This document shows, in pieces, positions 16,190 through 23,124 of a stretch of 26,420 nt of DNA (the first letter of the stretch is position 1; each line of letters starts with the position of its first letter). Source of the stretch: CAYZWU01 sp964482235 (GTDB taxonomy: Bacteria; Planctomycetota; B15-G4; CAYZWU01); NCBI GenBank assembly GCA_964482235.1, contig CAYZWU010000067.1, positions 1-26,420 of the forward strand, read 5' to 3'. The notes under the pieces are model-generated. The model was not told where the DNA came from. It saw only the letters and a program-made list of their open reading frames with translations, and searched no databases. The position numbers and the translations under genes are program-made.

Positions 16190-17176
16190 ATGTTACGCGC
16201 AGCAGCCATCGGACTCGGCATCATCTCTCCCATGCATCTCGATTTCCTGAAGAGCCGGGACGACGTGGAGATCGCCGGACTCTGCGATCTCGATCCCGAG
16301 GCGCTGAAAAAGGGAATCGACAGCTACGGAGGAAAGGGCTTCGACGACTACGAGAAGATGATCGACGAGATCTCGCCCGACGCGGTCTGGCTGTTCACCC
16401 CGTCCACCGTGCGCCGCGAGCCCCTGCTCTTCTGCGCCGATCGCGGAATTCCGGTCTTCTGCGAGAAGCCGGCCGAGCGCCGCGAGGAGGAGGCTGCCCG
16501 GATCGCCGAGGAGCTCGAGGAGCGCAAGGCTCGTGTGCAGGTCGGCTACGTTTTCCGCTCCATGCCGATGGTGGAGGAGCTGCGCCGCTCCCTGGAAGGC
16601 GACCGGATCCACGCGATCCAGTCGTTCTACCGCTGCGGCATCTCGCTCACCAGGGAGCTTCCCGAATGGTTCTACGACAAGGCCAGGTCGGGCGGTGCGC
16701 TGGTCGACCAGGCCACGCACAACTTCGATCTCCTCCGGTCGCTCTTCGGCGAGGTGGCCGAGGTTCGCGGCATGGCGGCCAATCCGGTCCACCCCAAGAA
16801 TGAGGGCTACACGATCGACGAGGTCCTCTCCCTCAGCATGCGGTTCGAGAACGGCGCCGTCTGTTCGCACACCCACTCGTGGGTGGCCGACGGATGGCGC
16901 AACGACATGGTGCTGCAGGGGGAGAAGCGGATCTACCTCTTCGACGTCTGGCAGGGGAAGCTGACGGTGCGCGAGGGGAACAGGTCCAGCGAGTTCACCC
17001 AGGATCAGGCCCGGATGTACGATCACCAGAACGTGGTGTTCCTCGACATGGTGAAATCGGGAAAGTGGGACCGCAACCCCTGCACCTACCAGGATGCGCT
17101 GAAGACCCTTCATCTCACACTGACCTGCGACAGGGCGATCGGCGATACTGAGCCCGCGCAATCTCCGCCATCTTGA
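16190..17176 (+). CDS. Gfo/Idh/MocA family oxidoreductase, cytoplasmic
   Basis: This encodes 328 residues with no signal peptide. The Rossmann dinucleotide site is AAIGLGIISPMH (5-16). The family EKP motif is intact (CEKP, 91-94), and DQATHNFDLL (173-182) carries the catalytic His177. It should oxidise or reduce a cyclitol, sugar or sugar derivative with NAD(P). AGGAGG lies ten bases upstream of the ATG, overlapping the kinase stop, so it appears to be the third gene of the sigma-kinase operon. Unusually, the reading frame runs into the inverted-repeat element at 17144, so the last residues (TEPAQSPPS) and the TGA come from that element. The original C terminus was probably slightly different. 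Confidence 0.88.
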   Translation: MLRAAAIGLGIISPMHLDFLKSRDDVEIAGLCDLDPEALKKGIDSYGGKGFDDYEKMIDEISPDAVWLFTPSTVRREPLLFCADRGIPVFCEKPAERREEEAARIAEELEERKARVQVGYVFRSMPMVEELRRSLEGDRIHAIQSFYRCGISLTRELPEWFYDKARSGGALVDQATHNFDLLRSLFGEVAEVRGMAANPVHPKNEGYTIDEVLSLSMRFENGAVCSHTHSWVADGWRNDMVLQGEKRIYLFDVWQGKLTVREGNRSSEFTQDQARMYDHQNVVFLDMVKSGKWDRNPCTYQDALKTLHLTLTCDRAIGDTEPAQSPPS

Positions 17177-17249
17177 CGCGGGGGTGAGCGGCCGAGGTAG
17201 CGCGTACCTACCCGCGTCAAGATGGCGGAGATTGCGCGGGCTCGGTATC
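17144..17249 (+). repeat. Large inverted-repeat hairpin element, copy 1
   Basis: Arms of 39 bp (17144-17182 and 17211-17249) pair with one mismatch, around a 28-base loop. The outer arm contains GAGCCCGCGCAATCTCCGCC, shared with copies 2 and 3; the inner arm ATCTTGACGCG is shared with copy 3 only. The loop holds CGAGGTAGCGCG. The single mismatch would be a G-U pair in plus-strand RNA. The element spans the end of the Gfo/Idh gene and the gap to the convergent isomerase gene. No target-site duplication and no T-run were seen. Confidence 0.9.
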
Positions 17250-17270
17250 CGGTACGAACGGGGAGCCCTG

Positions 17271-18236
17271 TCAGGCCCACCACATGCCTCCCCGTTTCTC
17301 GTGCAGCAGGACGTCGTTCAGGAACCGGACCGCCTTGCGGAAACCCTCGTTCACGCTCATCAGGCTGTCCTCGTGCTCGATGCTGAGCGCGCCGTCGTAG
17401 CCGATCTTCCTCAGGGTGCTGACGAAGCGCGTCCAGAAATCTTTTCCGTGGCCGTATCCCACCGTCCGGAAGATCCAGGAGCGGTTGAGCTCGTCGCCGT
17501 AGTGCTTGGTGTCGAGCACGCCGTTGACTGCCGTCGTGAGGGGCTCCACGGCCGTGTCCTTGGCGTGGACGTGATAGACGCACTCCTTCAGAGCCCGGAG
17601 GGAGGCGATGGGGTCGATGCCCTGCCAGAAGAGGTGGCTCGGGTCGAAGTTGGCGCCGATGTTCCGGCCGCAGGCCGTGCGGAGCCGGAGGAGGGTCTCG
17701 GTGTTGTAGACCACGAAGCCGGGGTGCATCTCCAGGGCGATCTTCACTCCATGGTCCTTGGCGAACTTCGCCTGCCTGGTCCAGTAGGGGATCACCTTGC
17801 GCTCCCACTGCCACTCGAGCACCTTGAGGAAGTCGTCGGGCCAGGGGCAGGTCACCCAGTTGGGATACTTCGCCCCGTCCGAATCGCCGGGGCAGCCGGA
17901 GAAATCGATCACCACCTTGACGCCGAGCTTCTCGGCCAGGCGGATCGTGTCGCGCGACACGGCCTGGTAGGACTGGGCCAGCCTCCTGTCCGGGTGCAGG
18001 GGATTGCCGTGGCTGCTGAGCGCCGAGATGGTCAATCCGGCTTCGGCCAGCTTTTTCTTGAGAGCCTCGCGCCTGGCCTTGGACTTGAGCAGCTCTTTCA
18101 TGTCCAGGTGGGCCGAGCCGGGATAGTTGCCCGTGCCGAGCTCGACGGCCGTGACGTGGGCGGCTTTTTTCACGTAATCGATTGCCTCATCGAGACTCAT
18201 GCCGCCAAAGAGGGCAAAAAAGACACCGAGTTTCAT
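17271..18236 (-). CDS. Sugar phosphate isomerase/epimerase-like TIM-barrel protein
   Basis: This encodes 321 residues of the xylose isomerase-like/AP endonuclease 2 superfamily. Likely metal ligands are spread as in that fold: Glu169 (ALEMHPG), Asp198 (NFDPSH), His224 (YHVHAKD) and Glu287 (SIEHED), with a further His in the SALSSHGNPL loop (71-80). Members isomerise or epimerise sugars and inosose compounds, and are often encoded with Gfo/Idh oxidoreductases that make the 3-keto substrate. ATG 18236 is preceded by AAGGAGA with good spacing; the frame stays open far upstream but that part is antisense to other genes. No signal peptide. It is flanked on both sides by copies of the inverted-repeat element, and its neighbours on both sides are Gfo/Idh genes. 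Confidence 0.88.
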   Translation of the reverse strand: MKLGVFFALFGGMSLDEAIDYVKKAAHVTAVELGTGNYPGSAHLDMKELLKSKARREALKKKLAEAGLTISALSSHGNPLHPDRRLAQSYQAVSRDTIRLAEKLGVKVVIDFSGCPGDSDGAKYPNWVTCPWPDDFLKVLEWQWERKVIPYWTRQAKFAKDHGVKIALEMHPGFVVYNTETLLRLRTACGRNIGANFDPSHLFWQGIDPIASLRALKECVYHVHAKDTAVEPLTTAVNGVLDTKHYGDELNRSWIFRTVGYGHGKDFWTRFVSTLRKIGYDGALSIEHEDSLMSVNEGFRKAVRFLNDVLLHEKRGGMWWA

Positions 18237-18256
18237 GACATCTCCTTCCAAAGGGC

Positions 18257-18363
18257 AGATACCGGGCCCGCGCAATCTCCGCCACTTAGACGATACGAAG
18301 CCCGCGCCGCCTCGGCAACCCTCTTCTCGTCTAAGTGGCGGAGATTGCGCGGGCTCGGTATCT
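18257..18363 (-). repeat. Large inverted-repeat hairpin element, copy 2 (inverted orientation)
   Basis: Arms of 37 bp (18257-18293 and 18327-18363) pair with one mismatch, around a 33-base loop. The outer arm matches copies 1 and 3, but the inner arm reads CACTTAGACGA, and its partner is changed to match (TCGTCTAAGTG). The loop read on the minus strand contains CGAGGCGGCGCGGGCTTCGT, which aligns with the plus-strand loop of copy 3, so this copy is inverted. It lies between the divergent isomerase and Gfo/Idh genes, 20 bases upstream of the isomerase start. Confidence 0.88.
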
Positions 18364-18398
18364 CGACATTTCCACAGAGGAGAAAGAGCCCTGCGTTC

Positions 18399-18428
18399 TT
18401 GTCCCCATCGTGGTCGATCCTGTAAGAT
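18399..18428 (+). promoter_or_regulatory. Candidate promoter of the Gfo/Idh-ApbE-cytochrome operon
   Basis: TTGTCC (18399-18404) and TAAGAT (18423-18428) are spaced by 18 bases, each matching the sigma-70 hexamer at four of six positions. Downstream, GCCCGG-AG-CCGGGC at 18442-18455 could form a small hairpin in the 5' leader. This is the only promoter-like sequence I see between element copy 2 and the gene. Confidence 0.28.
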
Positions 18429-18527
18429 GGGCGCTTCCATTGCCCGGAGCCGGGCTGCGGCGGCACCCCCTTCGCCCTGGCTGTTCGTACGCACTCGATA
18501 GTTCGGTAGAAAGAGATAGGAAGAACA

Positions 18528-19853
18528 ATGAAAAAGCGAGAGACAGGCGATAAGACACGTCGCGATTTCTTCAAGTCCACTGCAGCCACGACGGCCGGCG
18601 TGTTGCTCGGTTCCCAGGCGTTCATTAACGGGAAGGCAAATGCGCGGAACCAGGACGAGCCCGTTGAGCAGGAACAGCCGAAGGATTACCCGGCCGACCG
18701 GAAGGAGAAGGTCAGGATCGGCGTGATCGGAACGGGCGGCATGGGGGGGGCCCATCTCCGCGCGTTCCTGAACATGCGCAACGGCATGGTCGACAACGTG
18801 GACATCGTGGCCCTCTGCGACGTGGCCAAGCCGCGGATGGACGCCAACCTCGGGTCGTGCAGCAACGAGCAGGGCTTCCAGGTCCGGGGTTATTCCGACT
18901 ACCGCAAGCTTCTCGAGTCCAACGATATCGACTGCGTCCTGATCGCCACGCCCGAGCACTGGCACGGCCAGATGATCATCGACTCCATGGACGCGGGCAA
19001 GGACGTCTACTGCGAGAAGCCGATGACCCTGCGGCTCCGCGACGCGCTCCGGGTCTACAAGTACGCCAAGGGACGCAAGGAGAAGCTCCTTGTCGGCACC
19101 CAGTACATGACATACCCGAAGTACACCGAGGCGAAGGAGCTGATCGCCGACGGCGCCATCGGCCATCCCACTTTCAGCCAGACCAGCTACTGCAGGAACT
19201 CGAAGAACGGCGAGTGGCTCTACGGTATCGACGACCGGATCATCCCCGGCGAGACTCTCGACTGGGACGCCTGGTGCGGCCCCATGGGAAAGCAGAAGTG
19301 GGATCCCGAGGTCTACCACCGGTGGCGGCGCTACCGCAGGTGGTCCACCGGCATCATCGGCGACCTCCTGGTGCACAAGATGACCCCCCTCATGCTGTCC
19401 ATCGATCCCGGCTGGCCGATTCGCGTCACGGCCTCGGGCGGCCACTACGTGGACAAGACCATGGAGAACCACGACCAGGTCAACATCCAGGTGGAGTTCG
19501 AGAACGACCACACCATGATCGTTGCCGGCTCCACGTGCAACGAGTACGGCCTGGAGGAGATCATCCGCGGCCACAAGGGCAACCTCTTCACCGGCGGCGG
19601 CCAGGTGGTGCTCCGGCCGGAGCGTGTCTTCGCCGACGAGATCTTCGAGGAGAAGTTCCAGTACGATGGAATCGATCCGCACAACACGATTCGCCACGAT
19701 TTCTTCAACTGCGTGCGGACCCGCAAGGATCCGATCTCTCCCGTCGAGCACGCCACCAAGGTGATGGTGATCGTCGATCTGGCCACCCGCTCCATGTGGA
19801 GCGGCCACGCTTACAGCTTCGATCCGAAGACCTGGACGGCCCGGTCGATCTGA
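18528..19853 (+). CDS. Tat-exported Gfo/Idh/MocA family oxidoreductase
   Basis: This encodes 441 residues. A twin-arginine leader is clear (TRRDFFKSTAATTAGVLLGS, Arg11-Arg12), so the protein is exported folded, presumably with its NAD(P) bound, as known for glucose-fructose oxidoreductase. The Rossmann motif is IGVIGTGGMG (64-73), EKP is intact (CEKPMTL, 162-168), and HWHGQ (144-148) follows TPE. The Trp/Tyr-rich region (WRRYRRWSTGIIGDLLVHKM) resembles the exported Gfo/Idh group common in Planctomycetota. It would oxidise or reduce a sugar or cyclitol outside the cytoplasm. An AGGAAG-type site precedes the ATG. It is the first gene of an apparent operon with ApbE, a second Tat Gfo/Idh protein and a membrane cytochrome. 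Confidence 0.92.
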   Translation: MKKRETGDKTRRDFFKSTAATTAGVLLGSQAFINGKANARNQDEPVEQEQPKDYPADRKEKVRIGVIGTGGMGGAHLRAFLNMRNGMVDNVDIVALCDVAKPRMDANLGSCSNEQGFQVRGYSDYRKLLESNDIDCVLIATPEHWHGQMIIDSMDAGKDVYCEKPMTLRLRDALRVYKYAKGRKEKLLVGTQYMTYPKYTEAKELIADGAIGHPTFSQTSYCRNSKNGEWLYGIDDRIIPGETLDWDAWCGPMGKQKWDPEVYHRWRRYRRWSTGIIGDLLVHKMTPLMLSIDPGWPIRVTASGGHYVDKTMENHDQVNIQVEFENDHTMIVAGSTCNEYGLEEIIRGHKGNLFTGGGQVVLRPERVFADEIFEEKFQYDGIDPHNTIRHDFFNCVRTRKDPISPVEHATKVMVIVDLATRSMWSGHAYSFDPKTWTARSI

Positions 19854-19875
19854 TCGGCCGGAACCGGAGGCGCCG

Positions 19876-20883
19876 GTGTTTTTTTTGCAGGAAAAGGCAA
19901 GGACCCACGTGTGCCGGGCCCGCGAGGCCATGGGCACCCGTTTCGAGGTCGTTGTCTGGGGGGAAGGCGAGGACCCCGGCCGGTTCACACTCTTTATCGA
20001 GTCCTGCGCCGACGCGGCGCTCGACGAGATCGCCTATCTCGACGGGAGGCTCAGCCTTTTTCGCAAGGCGAGCTTCCTTTGTCACATCAACGCGCTGGCA
20101 GCGGAGCAGCCCGTCCGGCTCGACGGGGAGCTCTTCGGTCTCTTCGACAGATGCCGCGAGATCCACGAGAGGAGCCTCGGCGCCTTCGACCTCACCGTGG
20201 CGCCGCTGATGCGGACTTTCGGGTTCCATGACGGGGAGGGGGAGACGCCTTCCCCCGACGACCTCGAGAGAGCTCGCGCCGCTGTTGGGCAGGGGCGCCT
20301 CCTTCTCGACGAGAAGACGTCGAGCGTGAGGTTCGCCGATCCTGCCACGCGGGTCGATCTCGGCGGGGCGGGCAAGGGCTTCGCTCTCGACAGCGCGATC
20401 GAGGTCCTCCGCGAGGAGGGGATCGAGAACGCGCAGATACACGGCGGAACGAGCACCGTGGCTGCCATCGGCGCTCCTCCCGGAGAAGATGGCTTCGACG
20501 TGGGCATCCGCGATCCTCGGTCCCGGGGCAAGGGTGAATCCCGATCCCTCGTCTGCCGGGTGCGCCTGGCCAACGAGGCCCTGGCCGTGTCGGCTCCGCA
20601 CGGCCGGTTTTTCCGGGCCGACGGCCGCATCCAGGGGCACGTGATGAATCCGGCCAGGGGAGAACCGGCGCAGGACGCCCTGCTCTCGGCCGTGGTCTGC
20701 CGGAGCGCCCTCGACGCGGACGCCTGGTCCACCGCCTTCCTCGCCGCAGGCGCCGGCGAGTTCGCAAGGCTCGCAGACCGCGCCCCCGGCGTGACGGCTC
20801 TTCTCATGGACAGTGACGGAAAGATCCGCATCCAGGGCGAGCGGCCCGAGATTTTCATGATGAATCCCGGCAATGCCGGATGA
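19876..20883 (+). CDS. apbE: FAD:protein FMN transferase (ApbE family)
   Basis: This encodes 335 residues. ApbE proteins attach FMN from FAD to a Ser/Thr of target proteins such as NqrC/RnfG-type redox subunits. Family motifs are present: MGTRFEVVVWG (19-29), GAFDLTVAPL (102-111), DLGGAGKGFALD (161-172, usually DLGAIAKGYA), HGGTSTVAAIG (189-199), HVMNPARGEPA (255-265, the H-[IV]-[DN]-P-x-[TR]-G motif) and the metal-site region DADAWSTAF (280-288). The start is a GTG with GGAGG five bases upstream. Unlike most ApbE proteins it has no signal peptide or lipobox, so it may act in the cytoplasm. Its stop overlaps an upstream in-frame ATG of the next Gfo/Idh gene, suggesting coupling. Confidence 0.9.
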   Translation: MFFLQEKARTHVCRAREAMGTRFEVVVWGEGEDPGRFTLFIESCADAALDEIAYLDGRLSLFRKASFLCHINALAAEQPVRLDGELFGLFDRCREIHERSLGAFDLTVAPLMRTFGFHDGEGETPSPDDLERARAAVGQGRLLLDEKTSSVRFADPATRVDLGGAGKGFALDSAIEVLREEGIENAQIHGGTSTVAAIGAPPGEDGFDVGIRDPRSRGKGESRSLVCRVRLANEALAVSAPHGRFFRADGRIQGHVMNPARGEPAQDALLSAVVCRSALDADAWSTAFLAAGAGEFARLADRAPGVTALLMDSDGKIRIQGERPEIFMMNPGNAG

Positions 20884-20918
20884 CACACTTTCGTGACAAG
20901 GAAAATGAGAGGACAAAG

Positions 20919-22166
20919 ATGAATCAGATCGACCGGAGGGATTTTATCAAGATCGGCACGGGTACGGCTTCCGCGATCCTGCTTTCCAGCCAGGCGGCCG
21001 CCGGGTACTTTGCCAGCGTCCGCCCCGACGCCGATCCCGTTCCGACTGCCGTGATCGGCTGCGGCAGGCAGGGGCGCCTGATCATGGGAGAGCTGGGCAA
21101 GTTTCCCTTCGTCAAGATGACAGCCGTCTGCGACGTGGTGGAAGGTCGTCTGAAATCAGCCCGGCGCCGCGCCAGAGGAGCGAAGACGTACACCGACTAT
21201 CGCGAGCTCCTCGACAAGGAGAAGGACCTCGAGGCGGTCGTCATCGCCACGCCGACGCACCTTCACGCCGATATCGCCACAGCCTGCCTGGAGCAGGGAA
21301 AGCACGTCTACTGCGAGGCGCCGATGGCCACCACGATCGAGGACTGCCGGAAGATCGCCGCGGCGGCGAAGAAGGCGTCCTCCGTCTTCCACGTGGGCCT
21401 GCAGTCGCGATCCAACCCGATCTACAAGCTGGCCCGCACATTCGTGCGATCCGGAACGCTCAGGGACATCGTCGACCTGAACGCCCAGTACAGCGACAAG
21501 ACCTCGTGGCGTATACCGGCTTCCGATCCGGCCAGGGACCGCGCGCTCAACTGGCGGGTCTTCGAGGAGACCTCGATCGGGCTGGAGGGCGAGATCGGCA
21601 GCCACCAGTTCGACGTGATCTGCTGGTTCATCAACAAGCTGCCTCTTTCCGTCTCGGGATCGGGAAGCATCATGTGCTACAAGGACGGCCGCGATGTGGC
21701 GGACACGGTCCAGTGCCAGCTCAGGTTTCCCGATGATCTCGACATGACGTACCGCGCCACGCTGGCCAGTTCCTACGGGGGACGGCGCGAGGAGATGATC
21801 GGCACCATGGGCGCCGTGCGGCTGATCGGCGACTTCGGCTGGCTGTTCAAGGAGGCCGATGCCCCGACCCAGGGCTGGGAGGTCTATGCCGTGAAGCAGT
21901 ACTTCCACAAGGAGGAAGGGATCACGCTGATCGCCGATGCCACCAAGCTGGCCAAGCAGGGCAAGCTGAAGGAGGGCGTGGGGCTGCCCCATCCGCCCAT
22001 CTACTACGGGCTGGAGTCGTTCCTCAAAAGCGTCATTGAGGAGAAGCCCTCGACCTCTCCGGCTCCCCTGGGGCTGCGCGCCGCGGTGATCGGGATCAAG
22101 GCCCACGAGGCCGTGGCCACGGGCAGCGAGATCGTGTTCAAGGATGAGTGGTTCAAGATCGGCTAG
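20919..22166 (+). CDS. Tat-exported Gfo/Idh/MocA family protein with EAP in place of EKP
   Basis: This encodes 415 residues. A short Tat leader lies at the start (DRRDFIKIGTGTASAILLSS, Arg6-Arg7). The nucleotide-binding motif is AVIGCGRQGR (44-53). The family EKP motif reads YCEAPMATT (131-139), so the lysine usually involved in catalysis is alanine (residue 135 region); reduced or altered catalysis is possible. GEIGSHQFDVICWF supplies the usual active-site His. I prefer ATG 20919: GAGAGGA lies just upstream and the Tat leader has normal length. An ATG at 20880 overlapping the ApbE stop (ATGA) would add 13 charged residues but remains possible. The cytochrome gene follows after 17 bases. Confidence 0.88.
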   Translation: MNQIDRRDFIKIGTGTASAILLSSQAAAGYFASVRPDADPVPTAVIGCGRQGRLIMGELGKFPFVKMTAVCDVVEGRLKSARRRARGAKTYTDYRELLDKEKDLEAVVIATPTHLHADIATACLEQGKHVYCEAPMATTIEDCRKIAAAAKKASSVFHVGLQSRSNPIYKLARTFVRSGTLRDIVDLNAQYSDKTSWRIPASDPARDRALNWRVFEETSIGLEGEIGSHQFDVICWFINKLPLSVSGSGSIMCYKDGRDVADTVQCQLRFPDDLDMTYRATLASSYGGRREEMIGTMGAVRLIGDFGWLFKEADAPTQGWEVYAVKQYFHKEEGITLIADATKLAKQGKLKEGVGLPHPPIYYGLESFLKSVIEEKPSTSPAPLGLRAAVIGIKAHEAVATGSEIVFKDEWFKIG

Positions 22167-22183
22167 CGGACGGGGAGAACGGG

Positions 22184-22987
22184 ATGAGCGACAATTTTTT
22201 CCGGATGTTGCAGCTTCGGCGCATGCCATTCGCGCTGAGCCTCGCGGTTACCTTCCTTATCGTGATCCTCGGAGGCGGTTACCTGGCCGCCGTGGTCCAC
22301 ATGGTCCACCACTACGAGAACAAGGACGAGAAGGAAGGCCTCACCCTGGACGATCTGGAATGCAGCTTCCACGGCATGCACCAGGAAGCGATCCTGATCG
22401 GCGCCCTGAAGGGGAGCATGCGCGAGAATGTGTCCGACGAGGAGTTCGCCGTCCTGTTGGAGTGGCTCGAGGGCGACAAGATCAGCGAGACCTACGACGC
22501 CGAGGTCTATGACGACGAGGGCAACATGATGCCCGTTCCGGCCGACATCATCTACGACAACTGCCGGCGCTGCCACGGCCGCAGCGCCAAGGAGGGGGAC
22601 GGGATCAACGAGACCGTTCCGCTCGAGTACTGGGACGAGGTCAAACAGTTCGCCTTCAGCAAGGACTTCGATCCCGTTCCCCTGGAGATCCTCTATGCCA
22701 CCACGCACACCCACGCATTGAGCATGGCAATGATCACCGTGGTCTCGTCGCTGCTGCTCCTCGCATCGGGGTGGCCGCGCCGCCTGCGGCACTTCATCGT
22801 GCTGCTCACCTTCGCCGCGCTGCTCGTCGATCTCGGATCGTGGTGGCTGGCCAGGGAATGGGCGGCCTTCTGCCCCGTCATCGCCGTCTCGGGAGGCATC
22901 TACGGGGGGCTGCTGTCGATCCAGCTGATCGCGGCCTTTCTCGACATCTGGATCGGAAGGTTTCTGCCGTCAAAAGAAAAAGTGTAA
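22184..22987 (+). CDS. Membrane-bound single-haem cytochrome c-like protein
   Basis: This encodes 267 residues. One N-terminal membrane helix (about 16-38) is followed by a hydrophilic domain of roughly 135 residues with a single c-type haem site C-R-R-C-H (127-131), then three more helices (about 178-196, 203-221, 230-255). Histidines near the membrane (VVHMVHHY at 37-44, TTHTHALSM at 173-181) are candidate axial ligands or further haem sites. This points to electron transfer at the membrane, with the haem domain probably outside. The family seems uncharacterised. I chose ATG 22184 because GGGGAG lies six bases upstream; a GTG at 22148 would overlap the preceding gene. It is last in the Gfo/Idh-ApbE operon. 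Element copy 3 starts right after its TAA. Confidence 0.82.
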   Translation: MSDNFFRMLQLRRMPFALSLAVTFLIVILGGGYLAAVVHMVHHYENKDEKEGLTLDDLECSFHGMHQEAILIGALKGSMRENVSDEEFAVLLEWLEGDKISETYDAEVYDDEGNMMPVPADIIYDNCRRCHGRSAKEGDGINETVPLEYWDEVKQFAFSKDFDPVPLEILYATTHTHALSMAMITVVSSLLLLASGWPRRLRHFIVLLTFAALLVDLGSWWLAREWAAFCPVIAVSGGIYGGLLSIQLIAAFLDIWIGRFLPSKEKV

Positions 22988-23093
22988 AATACCGAGCCCG
23001 CGCAATCTCCGCCATCTTGACGCGGGGGTGAGCGATCGAGGCAGTGCGGGTTCCGTCGCGTCAAGATGGCGGAGATTGCGCGGGCTCGGTATT
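22988..23093 (+). repeat. Large inverted-repeat hairpin element, copy 3
   Basis: Arms of 37 bp (22988-23024 and 23057-23093) pair perfectly around a 32-base loop. The outer and inner arms match copy 1. The loop contains CGAGGCAGTGCGGGTTCCGT. It begins directly after the cytochrome stop codon and ends 31 bases before the next ATG, whose AAGGAG site lies outside the element. There is no following T-run, so a normal intrinsic terminator is not supported, although such a hairpin could still affect read-through. Confidence 0.92.
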
Positions 23094-23124
23094 CCCAGGC
23101 ACCCAGGGCCAAAGGAGATCTACC

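Noticed and set aside
19787..19804. CCGCTCC-ATGT-GGAGCGG hairpin near the end of the first Tat Gfo/Idh gene
   Set aside because: A 7-bp stem is common by chance in GC-rich coding sequence and is much weaker than the 15-bp and 12-bp cases reported.
18237..19988. Upstream extension of the minus-strand isomerase frame, doubling its length
   Set aside because: The frame is open but runs antisense through the hairpin element and the Gfo/Idh gene. A clear AAGGAGA and ATG at 18236 mark the true start.
22111..22122. CCGTGGCCACGG palindrome near the end of the EAP Gfo/Idh gene
   Set aside because: A 12-bp GC-rich palindrome without a spacer is expected by chance in codons of this composition, and no context supports a site.
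17144..23093. Inverted-repeat elements read as Rho-independent terminators
   Set aside because: The stems are far too long, the loops are conserved, no T-run follows, and one copy sits between divergent genes where no terminator is expected.
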